NCBI GenBank assembly: GCA_041481485.1
Contig: JBGPBY010000237.1
Span: forward strand, 1 to 10,915
Direction of reading: 5' to 3'
Source: JBGPBY01 sp041481485
Lineage (GTDB): Bacteria; Acidobacteriota; Terriglobia; 20CM-2-55-15
Length of the DNA: 10,915 nt
Part shown: piece by piece, positions 1-5,494 of the stretch
How the letters are laid out: the number at the start of each line of letters is the position of its first letter
How positions within the stretch are numbered: position 1 is the first letter of the stretch
Made by a program: the position numbers and the translations under genes
The notes under the pieces: generated by a model
The model's database searches: none
Seen by the model: the letters and a program-made list of their open reading frames with translations, nothing else
What the model was told of the DNA's origin: nothing

Positions 1-660
1 CACCAGCGTAAGATCGTCGTGGGTCTCGGCAGCAGCCATTCCTCGGTAAGGGCGAATGAAGGTTTCGAACCGGCCATTTGTCGGCACACCGCTCCAGTAG
101 CTGTAGTAGGCGGCAAGCAACTGGGGCTTCTCGTTGTATTGCTCTGGCTTCACGGCAGCCGCAACCAACGAATTCCGTCCGTCAGCGCCAACGACGATGC
201 CCGCGCTCTCGGTGATCGTTCCGCCACTCTTCGAGCGTCCTTTAATGCCGGCTACACGGCCATTTTCAAAAGTCAGTTCTTCAACGCTGAATCCTTCACG
301 AATTTCGGCGCCGGCTTCAGCTGCGCCATCGACCAGCAATTTGTCCAAAACGGTTCGGCGGGGACAGTACGACACCGGAGATTCCGCCGTGCCTGGCGAA
401 CCGGAAATCACGAACGGGCCAAAGTCGAAATCGTAGGTATGAATGGGAGGACAGCCCGTGGCTATCAATCGATCGAGCAATCCCCAGCGGGCCAGTGCGG
501 ATACTCCACGTGGATGGACGACGTGGGTGGATATCGTGTCGCTTGGAAACGTTGCGCGATCGACGATGAGGACGCGGTAACCCTTGCGGGCAAGAAGCAT
601 TCCGGCTGGCGAACCGGCACAGCGGGCTCCCACGATGATGAAGTCGAATGGCTTGCTCAT
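1..660 (-). CDS. FAD-dependent oxidoreductase/monooxygenase-like protein, C-terminus outside window
   Basis: Reading the - strand from an ATG at 660 gives 220 codons without a stop, running off the left edge, so the C-terminal part is missing. The N-terminus MSKPFDFIIVGARCAGSPAG is a Rossmann FAD-binding strand-turn-helix (glycine-rich turn at residues 11-20). An acidic residue ends the second strand (LIVDR, D34), and the second FAD-contacting motif GADGRNS is at residues 158-164. This pair of motifs is typical of the group containing aromatic-ring hydroxylases and geranylgeranyl-reductase-like flavoproteins. The substrate cannot be told from this fragment. The start is supported by a good ribosome site (GGAGG, 5-6 nt upstream in - sense). 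The gene faces away from the small + strand gene at 907, and nothing links it to the urease genes. Confidence 0.88.
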   Translation of the reverse strand, partial: MSKPFDFIIVGARCAGSPAGMLLARKGYRVLIVDRATFPSDTISTHVVHPRGVSALARWGLLDRLIATGCPPIHTYDFDFGPFVISGSPGTAESPVSYCPRRTVLDKLLVDGAAEAGAEIREGFSVEELTFENGRVAGIKGRSKSGGTITESAGIVVGADGRNSLVAAAVKPEQYNEKPQLLAAYYSYWSGVPTNGRFETFIRPYRGMAAAETHDDLTLV

Positions 661-906
661 TGGTCCTCCGACGAAATGGAAATTGAAACGAAAGACATCC
701 GCAGTTTAACTCCGTCGAGAAGAAAATACCTGAAGGAGCTCGAACATTGACCACGCGGCCGTTTAGTCACATTGGACAGCAAATCATTTTGGAGGCTCAT
801 ATTTTGCTTCCGGAGGAAATATCGGTATTCGCTGGTACTTCCCTCTGGTCCGGAACGATATAGACTGGATACATGTCCGGATGAAAGCTGATGATGGGAG
901 GTATCA

Positions 907-1179
907 ATGCGCCCACACGTCAGAAGCCTGATCCTGGAAATTGCACTGGCCGGATTGATGTTGCAGTCGAATCCTCCGCAGTGCCCACCGCCGTATGGCG
1001 GGCCAACTCCTCCACCCAACAGCAATCCTACGCCGCCAAGCAATAACGTTCCGGAAAGTCGACCAAATACCGGGCCAACCACACCACCCTTTAGCGGACC
1101 GAGCACGCCGCCCAATGGCGGACCGACGACGCCTCCGAGTGGTGGACCAACAACGCCGCCGCATCCGGGCTCTGGTTAA
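907..1179 (+). CDS. small proline-rich repeat protein, probably secreted
   Basis: This 90-residue ORF has a strong ribosome site (GGGAGG at 896-901, 5 nt before the ATG). Residues 1-20 contain a short basic start and a hydrophobic stretch (LILEIALAGLML) that could be a signal peptide. No lipobox cysteine is evident. From about residue 23 the protein is a degenerate tandem repeat of roughly GGPTTPP units, rich in Pro, Gly, Thr and Asn, with no globular domain. Such sequences are usually extended, extracellular or linker-like. The repeat coding sequence continues in the same frame after the TAA (see findings), so the protein may once have been longer. I do not recognise a family. The chance of a spurious ORF is real, but the ribosome site and signal-like start favour a true gene. 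Confidence 0.5.
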   Translation: MRPHVRSLILEIALAGLMLQSNPPQCPPPYGGPTPPPNSNPTPPSNNVPESRPNTGPTTPPFSGPSTPPNGGPTTPPSGGPTTPPHPGSG

Positions 1180-1223
1180 CATCCGGCAGGCGGACCGACG
1201 ACGCGGCAGGGGAATTGTAGGCT

Positions 1224-1345
1224 GTGAATGAATGCGATTCCCAATGTAGGGGCGGTCTATGACCGCCCACAATTTGGAAGGATGCAAGCCTGTCATTTGT
1301 GGGCGGTCATAGACCGCCCCTACATTTGGAATCGCATTCATTCAC
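1224..1345. repeat. REP/BIME-like palindromic element, copy 1
   Basis: Two 49-nt arms (1224-1272 and 1297-1345) are inverted copies of each other with a single mismatch, around a 24-nt spacer. Each arm contains a smaller perfect hairpin, GGGCGGTC-TAT-GACCGCCC (1250-1268; mirrored at 1301-1319), directly preceded by GTAG (1246-1249; CTAC at 1320-1323 on the other side). A GTAG tetranucleotide next to a short hairpin, arranged as two inverted units, is the layout of bacterial REP sequences and BIMEs mobilised by RAYT transposases. The element lies between converging genes (the proline-rich ORF and fumC, whose stop is at 1349-1351), where it could also act as a bidirectional transcript end. The palindrome creates meaningless mirror ORFs on both strands. 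Confidence 0.85.
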
Positions 1346-1348
1346 CGT

Positions 1349-2749
1349 CTACACCGCCTGCGGACGAATCATCTTCTCAGGAACGACAATGCGGTCGAAC
1401 TCCTCGGCGGTGACATAACCCAACTGTAATGCGGCCTCCCGAAGCGTGAGATTTTTTTCCATCGCGAGATGCGCAATTTCAGACGCTTTGTCGTAACCGA
1501 TTACGGGTGTTAGCGCCGTCACCAGCATCAATGACCGATCCACGTTTTCGCGAATCCGCTCCATATTTGGCCGTGTACCGTCGATCAGGTATTTTCGGAA
1601 ACTCGCACATCCGCCGGAAAGGATGGAGATAGACTGCAGGATGTTATAGATCATCAGCGGCTTGTATACGTTCATTTCCAGATAGCCGCCGGCGCCCCCG
1701 AAGCCCACCGCCACGTCATTGGCCATGACTTGCACGGCAATCATCGTCAGGACTTCAGTCTGAGTCGGATTCACTTTGCCGGGCATGATGGACGAGCCCG
1801 GCTCGTTTGCAGGAATCTCCAGTTCGGCGAAACCGGCGCGCGGACCGCATGACATCAGCCGAATGTCATTCGCAATTTTATAAAGCGATACGGCAAGAGT
1901 TCTGAGCGTGCCGGAAAGCTGCACGAGCGCATCGTGAGCGCCCTGCACGGCAAATTTGTTTTGGGCGCTCACAAAAGGATAGTCCGTGATGCGAGCAACT
2001 TCAGCAGCAGCCGCATCTCCGAAACCCGGTGGCGCGTTGATTCCGGTGCCCACGGCGGTGCCGCCAACGGCAAGGCTGTACACTCCTTTCAGAGCGTCAC
2101 TGACACGAACGAGGCTGTCGTCCAGCATTCCCGCATAACCGGACCATTCGTCACCCAGAGAAAGCGGAGTCGCGTCCTGCATGTGCGTGCGGCCGATTTT
2201 CACAATGGGCTTCCACTCTTCCGCCTTCTTCGCGATCGAGTCGCGCAACAACGTTACTTCCGGAACCAACTGCCGGTTCACGGCAACGGCGGTGGCGATA
2301 TTCATTGCGGAAGGAAAAGTGTCATTCGAGGACTGCGACATGTTCACGTGATCGTTCGGATGCACCGGCGTCTTGCTGCCGAGCGGCGTTCCGGCAATCT
2401 GGCAGCATCGGTTCGAGATGACCTCATTCACGTTCATGTTGAACGGTGTTCCGCTGCCCGACATCCACACATGAAGTGGAAACATCTCGAGATGTTGACC
2501 GGAAAGAATCTCGTCGCATGCGTGCACGATTAGTTGATGGCGTTGCAGGTCCAACCGATTTTGGGAATGGTTGACGATGGCTGCCGCCTTTTTAAGAACG
2601 GCGTAGGCGTGAATCAGTTCCGGCGGTATGCGTTCCCTGCCAATACTGAAGTGTTCGAGAGCGCGCTGCGTCTGAGCTCCCCAAAGCTTATCGGCGGAAA
2701 CGTTGACGTCACCAAGACTGTCTGTTTCTTTGCGGAAAACGTTACTCAT
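1349..2749 (-). CDS. fumC: class II fumarate hydratase
   Basis: This 466-residue protein interconverts fumarate and L-malate in the citric acid cycle as a cytosolic homotetramer. It is full length for the iron-independent class II family. Family landmarks are KLWGAQTQRALEHF (residues 21-34), GSGTPFNMNVNEVISNR (98-114), HPNDHVNMSQSSNDTFP (130-146), the catalytic-histidine motif GRTHMQDATP (186-195, H189) and the signature loop GSSIMPGKVNP (318-328) with the catalytic serine. The GPR-G-ELEIPANEPG and NVYKPLMIYN segments fit fumarase better than aspartase or argininosuccinate lyase. The start at 2749 (MSNVFRKETDSLG) matches the usual family N-terminus; an in-frame ATG at 2782 would add 11 residues from inside a hairpin. 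No strong ribosome site precedes 2749. The gene shares its strand with the two secreted-protein genes upstream but is unrelated to them in function. Confidence 0.96.
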   Translation of the reverse strand: MSNVFRKETDSLGDVNVSADKLWGAQTQRALEHFSIGRERIPPELIHAYAVLKKAAAIVNHSQNRLDLQRHQLIVHACDEILSGQHLEMFPLHVWMSGSGTPFNMNVNEVISNRCCQIAGTPLGSKTPVHPNDHVNMSQSSNDTFPSAMNIATAVAVNRQLVPEVTLLRDSIAKKAEEWKPIVKIGRTHMQDATPLSLGDEWSGYAGMLDDSLVRVSDALKGVYSLAVGGTAVGTGINAPPGFGDAAAAEVARITDYPFVSAQNKFAVQGAHDALVQLSGTLRTLAVSLYKIANDIRLMSCGPRAGFAELEIPANEPGSSIMPGKVNPTQTEVLTMIAVQVMANDVAVGFGGAGGYLEMNVYKPLMIYNILQSISILSGGCASFRKYLIDGTRPNMERIRENVDRSLMLVTALTPVIGYDKASEIAHLAMEKNLTLREAALQLGYVTAEEFDRIVVPEKMIRPQAV

Positions 2750-2765
2750 CGCTTTTTGGAGAACG

Positions 2766-2805
2766 CAAGGAAAGGGACCCATTCACATTGGTCCCTTTTC
2801 CCTTG
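2766..2805 (-). terminator. stem-loop between the 157-aa secreted protein gene and fumC
   Basis: On the - strand, GGTCCCTTTCCTTG (2779-2766) can pair with CAAGGG-AAAAGGGACC (2805-2790) apart from a 2-nt bulge, around a loop of about 10 nt. The core AAAGGGACC/GGTCCCTTT is perfect. It begins 7 nt after the stop codon of the upstream gene (2813). The downstream bases are not a clean U-run, so it may end transcripts weakly, stabilise the mRNA end, or need Rho. Confidence 0.45.
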
Positions 2806-2812
2806 TAGCTGT

Positions 2813-3286
2813 TTAGAGCGATGTAAAAGTCCCCTCAAACTGGGGAATCAGCGGTCGGTGGTCCAGCGTTCCAATGAAAACGATGGGTTTGAAGTCGCTG
2901 GTCAGGAGCAGTATCACCACATGGAAGAGTTTGTGAGATATATCTGGAGTCATTGCAATGCTCCCTCCGATGACAACTCCGGAAATTGGCCCCGATAGCG
3001 TTTGAAGCTTCCAGATACCACGGTAAATTGGAGCCGGATCAGCGGTGGAAGACGTCGGCAAATCACCATGAGTCAGGGCTGTCGAGACAATTCCAATTGT
3101 GTTCAGATTGTTTCCAATCTGGCCATGAAATGTTCCGGTAAAGGCCGCAAATCCGCAGATGAACTGAGGACACAATTCGAGACCCGACACCAGGCCATTT
3201 ATCGGGGTAGGTGTCGCTGCCTGAGCGGCGTTCGAACCCAATACAAACATTAAACCAATGGCGAGCACGCAAATCGCTCTCTTCAT
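2813..3286 (-). CDS. secreted protein of unknown function (157 aa)
   Basis: This 157-residue protein has a clear Sec signal peptide: MKR, a hydrophobic core (AICVLAIGLMFVLG) and a probable cleavage site after AQA at residue 23. The mature part is small, rich in Gly, Thr and Ile, has two cysteines close together (LCPQFICG) and no recognisable catalytic motif. Alternating hydrophobic segments such as SGVVIGGSIAM and HVVILLLTSDF suggest a beta-rich fold. A very good ribosome site (AGGAGG, about 5 nt upstream in - sense) fixes the start. I recognise no family. A 90-bp gap separates it from the secreted-protein gene upstream on the same strand, so the two may or may not be cotranscribed. Confidence 0.78.
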   Translation of the reverse strand: MKRAICVLAIGLMFVLGSNAAQAATPTPINGLVSGLELCPQFICGFAAFTGTFHGQIGNNLNTIGIVSTALTHGDLPTSSTADPAPIYRGIWKLQTLSGPISGVVIGGSIAMTPDISHKLFHVVILLLTSDFKPIVFIGTLDHRPLIPQFEGTFTSL

Positions 3287-3376
3287 GTCATCCTCCTGAT
3301 TGAGTTAATGAAATTCCCGGGCTGTTTCGATGCTGAGGAAACACTCTAGAGGAAATGCGGCGGGGAGGTAAAGAAC

Positions 3377-3847
3377 TTAGCGGCTCAGCGACAACGCGCT
3401 ATTTGCAATCGAGACAAGTTCGACGGGCACCTTCGCGACGGTCTTCTCATCCCAATACGCGAAATACGTTTGATCTTTGTTTTTGGCTTCAAGCCGCCGA
3501 AGCGTGATGGCGGTGATTGTGCAGTCCGGACAGACGGTTCCCACCTTCGAGTTGGTCTTGGAAATACGGGAGGCGCTGATAAGCTGGTTGAGAGATTTCT
3601 GAGCATCCGCGGATAAGCGCGGAACGCAGAGCGTTGAGGTGGGACAAGACACCATGCCTTCCGAGTTTATCGTGACATCGTCGGTGGTCTTGCCGATTAG
3701 TCCGCCGGCCCGGACGACCCGCAGGACCCATGCGGAATCGCCCTTTGGCAATTCCAGCTCCGCCTGTGACGGACCGGCGGGAAGTTTTTGCCCCAAACTC
3801 CCGGCACCGACGAGAAAAATCCACATTACCGCACAACGCAAATGCAC
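3377..3847 (-). CDS. secreted protein of unknown function (156 aa), weakly emfourin-like
   Basis: This 156-residue ORF has a probable signal peptide (residues 1-19, hydrophobic core CAVMWIFLVGAGSLG) and a mature domain starting near residue 20. The mature part contains WVLRVVRAGGLIGKTTDDVTI, then a helix-like segment LSADAQKSLNQLISAS, a CPDC pair, and a strand-rich end. The order 'R-GG-G strand, acidic helix, strand, strand' loosely recalls emfourin-type metalloprotease-inhibitor domains. That is an impression from pattern only, and the function should be treated as unknown. Four cysteines (CPTSTLC and CPDC) could form disulfides outside the cytoplasm. A GAGGG ribosome site lies about 9 nt before the start; an internal Met at residue 8 has no ribosome site. 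Confidence 0.7.
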   Translation of the reverse strand: MHLRCAVMWIFLVGAGSLGQKLPAGPSQAELELPKGDSAWVLRVVRAGGLIGKTTDDVTINSEGMVSCPTSTLCVPRLSADAQKSLNQLISASRISKTNSKVGTVCPDCTITAITLRRLEAKNKDQTYFAYWDEKTVAKVPVELVSIANSALSLSR

Positions 3848-3947
3848 GTTTCAGAGCCCTCTTGGCAGACTGTGACACTTGGACTCATGTTAACCCGAAA
3901 AAGTGGTAAGGCGATGCGAAGTAATTTTGAAGGAGAGTATCGGAGCT

Positions 3948-4194
3948 GTAAATGAAAGCGATTCCCACTGTAGGGGCGGTCTATGACCGTGTGAAGAAAT
4001 GGTCAATGGTCACTTGTCATCGATGGTGGCGCTTCGCGCAATTATCTCTTAAAGATGTCGCGCCGAAGGCGCATCCAAAAATGACAATTGAACATTGAAC
4101 AGTGAACATTGAACATTTCTTCGCGGAAATGTTCAATGTTCACTGTTCAATGTTCAATTGTCATCTGGGGGGCATAGACCCGCCCCTGCAGTGA
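3948..4194. repeat. decayed REP/BIME-like element, copy 2, interrupted by another palindrome
   Basis: The left end (3948-3989) matches copies 1 and 3: AATGAAAGCGATTCCCACT, then GTAG and GGGCGGTCTATGACCG, stopping part-way through the small hairpin. The matching right end appears only at about 4171-4193 (CATAGACC-CGCCCCTGCAGTG), with an extra C and substitutions. Between them lies about 180 bp of unrelated sequence with its own inverted repeat. The simplest reading is one REP/BIME copy whose centre was interrupted or replaced. This element occupies most of the 358-bp gap between the two flanking - strand genes, in which I see no coding sequence. Confidence 0.7.
4081..4164. repeat. perfect 39-bp inverted repeat (6-nt loop) nested in REP copy 2
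   Basis: Arms 4081-4119 and 4126-4164 are exact reverse complements, separated by TTCGCG (4120-4125). Within each arm the words TTGAACA and GTGAACATTGAACA recur in tandem, so the palindrome is itself built from a short repeated unit. A degraded related piece (GAAATGGTCAATGGTCAC, then TTGTCAT) lies at 3996-4020. The transcript would form a very stable hairpin. There is no transposase ORF, so this is a non-autonomous or MITE-like repeat, or a structural sequence of unknown role. Confidence 0.85.
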
Positions 4195-4205
4195 GCGGCC
4201 CCGCC

Positions 4206-4961
4206 TCAGCTACCCGGAATGGTGATTCCGTAGTACAGGAACAGCGCGCGATTCTTGTTGCCGTTGTAGCTGTCGTTCCCGAGGCTGTAACCGGCATTGA
4301 ACAACCCGCTGTGCGGCAGAGTGATGGAGATTCCCGGCGTGAAGTATCCGAAGCCGTTCTTGCCGCTGAGCCAGTCTGCAACGAAGCTGATCTTTCCCTG
4401 AATAGGCTGTTCGTATCCAAGAATGGCTCCGCCCTTCGGTCCGTAGAAAGTGCTTTCTGCGCCGACTATCCCATATCCGCCGCCTGTGATTCTCGGTCCG
4501 TGATCGCCCATCACTTTCTTGCTGAAGTTTCCATAAACCAAGCCGTAGCTATCCACGCCCGTTCTGTTGTTCATCGGCGTATACCAGATCAGTCCTGCCG
4601 ATCCCCCCAGCCCCTTCATGTCCTCGTGGAGGAATTTGTATTTGATGTTGGGCTGAAAGAATGAATTTGTGGTTCCGGGCACATGCACGAAGGAAAAGTT
4701 CGCACCGGCCTCGAGGTTGGGAGCCACACCGACAACGACGCGAGGTACCAGGATCTGAAATCGTCCTCCTCCATCTGGACCCGGCACCTGCGGAAGATAG
4801 TCGAATTCCGCGTAGCCCTTCTTTGCCGATACGGTGTCGGTGCTTGGAATATTGAAGATGGTCGACTGAGCTATCGCCGTTTGCGCCGCGCTGAAGACGA
4901 TCATCATCGCAACAAAACCGACGAGAAGCCTTACACCAGTCCGAGTTCGAAAATAAGTCAT
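4206..4961 (-). CDS. predicted outer-membrane beta-barrel protein (251 aa), divergent from urease operon
   Basis: A 251-residue protein with a Sec signal peptide (residues 1-31, hydrophobic core LLVGFVAMMIVFSAA, cleavage after AIA). The mature part alternates short amphipathic strands and Gly/Asn/Tyr-rich turns throughout (for example GRFQILVPRVVVGVAPNLEAGANFSF begins the barrel, and ALFLYYGITIPGS ends the protein). This looks like a small outer-membrane beta-barrel; I do not recognise a named family. The start is fixed by a strong AAGGAG site 5-6 nt upstream; a longer ORF from 5084 would begin between two terminators and lacks a ribosome site. Its leader carries two ANTAR-like antitermination modules, and it is transcribed divergently from urease. 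An inferred role is a porin for urea, amides or another nitrogen source; no residue in the sequence proves this. Confidence 0.82.
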   Translation of the reverse strand: MTYFRTRTGVRLLVGFVAMMIVFSAAQTAIAQSTIFNIPSTDTVSAKKGYAEFDYLPQVPGPDGGGRFQILVPRVVVGVAPNLEAGANFSFVHVPGTTNSFFQPNIKYKFLHEDMKGLGGSAGLIWYTPMNNRTGVDSYGLVYGNFSKKVMGDHGPRITGGGYGIVGAESTFYGPKGGAILGYEQPIQGKISFVADWLSGKNGFGYFTPGISITLPHSGLFNAGYSLGNDSYNGNKNRALFLYYGITIPGS

Positions 4962-4999
4962 GATTTCTCCTTTGTTCTCCCTTGTTCGTTCCCGAAAAC

Positions 5000-5041
5000 A
5001 AAAAACGTTCATAAGGCAACTCGCGGCTGACCTATGAACGT
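5000..5041 (-). terminator. intrinsic terminator T2 in the leader of the beta-barrel gene
   Basis: On the - strand, ACGTTCATA (5041-5033) pairs perfectly with TATGAACGT (5013-5005). Inside it, GG/CC and CAGC/GTTG extend the stem to about 15 pairs around a CGCGA loop. A run of T (5004-5000, then G and four more T) follows directly. This is a strong Rho-independent terminator, placed between any upstream promoter and the start codon at 4961. It should therefore block the gene unless bypassed. Confidence 0.82.
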
Positions 5042-5067
5042 CGCTGTAGAAACAGACTTCGCTGTCC
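5037..5067 (-). promoter_or_regulatory. candidate ANTAR-type motif pair, module 2 (before T2)
   Basis: On the - strand, GGAC-AGCGAA-GTCT (5067-5054) forms a 4-bp hairpin (one G-U pair) with a hexaloop carrying A1 and G4. A few bases later TAC-AGCGAC-GTT (5048-5037) repeats the motif, but its stem has only two good pairs. The second motif overlaps the 5' arm of terminator T2 (5041-5033), so the two structures exclude each other. The first hairpin is plausible and the second is weak on its own; the case rests on similarity to module 1. Confidence 0.5.
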
Positions 5068-5071
5068 AAAT

Positions 5072-5100
5072 AAAAAATCCCCAACCTGGTGGATTGGAGA
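5072..5100 (-). terminator. intrinsic terminator T1 in the leader of the beta-barrel gene
   Basis: On the - strand, TCTCCAATCC (5100-5091) pairs with GGTTGGGGA (5086-5078) through nine pairs (one G-U pair, one bulged T) around the loop ACCA. It is followed at once by six T (5077-5072). Its first two bases are also the last bases of the second hairpin of module 1. Confidence 0.65.
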
Positions 5101-5134
5101 CTTCGTTATCGCACGGCAACTTCGTTGTCGCCGT
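5099..5134 (-). promoter_or_regulatory. candidate ANTAR-type tandem hairpins, module 1 (before T1)
   Basis: On the - strand, hairpin 1 (5134-5113) has an 8-bp stem ACGGCGAC/GTTGCCGT with one G-U pair, closing the loop AACGAA. Two nucleotides later hairpin 2 (5110-5099) has the short stem GAT/GTC closing the same loop AACGAA. Known ANTAR targets are two adjacent hairpins with 6-nt loops, A at position 1 and G at position 4, the second overlapping a terminator. All of these features are present here. A protein with an ANTAR domain binding both loops would favour read-through. Hairpin 2 is short and gives the most doubt. Confidence 0.6.
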
Positions 5135-5140
5135 CAGGTG

Positions 5141-5169
5141 ATCGTCGGCCACACCACGCATTCTGTCAA
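5141..5169 (-). promoter_or_regulatory. possible sigma-70-type promoter for the beta-barrel leader
   Basis: A perfect -35 box TTGACA (- strand, 5169-5164) is followed after 17 nt by GACGAT (5146-5141), which matches only three of six -10 positions. A start 6-7 nt further on would be at about 5134, exactly the first base of ANTAR-like hairpin 1. The -10 is poor, so this is tentative. Confidence 0.35.
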
Positions 5170-5291
5170 CAGGAATTCCCGCAATCATTGCAGATCCTGA
5201 AAATCCTACAATTTTGCAGGTCAGTACCGCACACTCTGACACTAATGAGCGTTGCGTTCAAAATCACTGGCATGCGATAACACCACATCGT

Positions 5292-5393
5292 CCGGTGCGG
5301 CACGCATCCCATCGGCGAGGCGAGAACAACTCTCTGGCCTTCCCCCCCGAAAGTAGAGAGCCCTCGCCGCGAATCAGCAACCCGAGACTGCTG
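5292..5393 (+). ncRNA. predicted structured leader RNA upstream of urease operon
   Basis: The + strand between any upstream promoter and the terminator before ureA holds several stems: CGGCGAGG/CCTCGCCG (5313-5320 with 5362-5369), nested CTCTCT/AGAGAG (5330-5335 with 5355-5360), and CAGCA/TGCTG (5375-5379 with 5389-5393). CCGGTG/CATCGG (5292-5297 with 5310-5315) would compete with the first stem. No coding sequence fits this stretch. It may be the sensing part of an attenuator or a separate small RNA. I do not recognise a known riboswitch class. A weak promoter-like pair (TTGCGT at 5252, GATAAC at 5276, 18-nt spacer) lies upstream. Confidence 0.35.
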
Positions 5394-5406
5394 TTTCGTG
5401 CACAAA

Positions 5407-5465
5407 AAGAAGACGTCCCGCACAAGCGTTTATGGGTAGCTTGGCGGGACGTCTTCTTCTTTTTT
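5407..5465 (+). terminator. strong intrinsic terminator directly upstream of ureA
   Basis: The arms AAGAAGACGTCCCGC (5407-5421) and its exact complement (5444-5458) make 15 pairs. After one bulged A (5422), CAAGC/GCTTG adds five more pairs around an 11-nt loop. A C and six T (5460-5465) follow. It lies 29 nt before the ureA start and no + strand gene ends here, so it interrupts the urease leader. A-rich sequence on its left side could let it work on the - strand too. Confidence 0.88.
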
Positions 5466-5494
5466 GCTTTGTGTAGTGGTAAAAGAATGTTGCG

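Noticed and set aside
1228..1413. Small ORFs on both strands encoding MNAIPNVGAVYDRP
   Set aside because: Both come from the palindromic repeat, which reads the same on both strands; not a protein family.
1349..2782. fumC start at the upstream ATG 2782 (477 aa)
   Set aside because: The extra 11 residues come from inside a stem-loop and are absent from the usual class II fumarase N-terminus; 2749 fits the family.
4206..5084. 292-residue version of the beta-barrel gene starting at 5084
   Set aside because: No ribosome site, start lies between two predicted terminators, and it hides the signal peptide; ATG 4961 has a strong AAGGAG.
5099..5134. ACGA in the leader hairpins as a guanidine-II (mini-ykkC) riboswitch
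   Set aside because: In that class ACGR is a tetraloop closed directly by a stem; here the flanking bases do not pair that way and the loops are six nucleotides.
5283..5361. Resemblance of the urease leader to the glutamine (glnA) riboswitch, because of a GAAAGTAGAG segment
   Set aside because: The conserved 5' element (CGTTCA-like) and the CGGAAGTAGG-type core are not matched; similarity is too slight to call.
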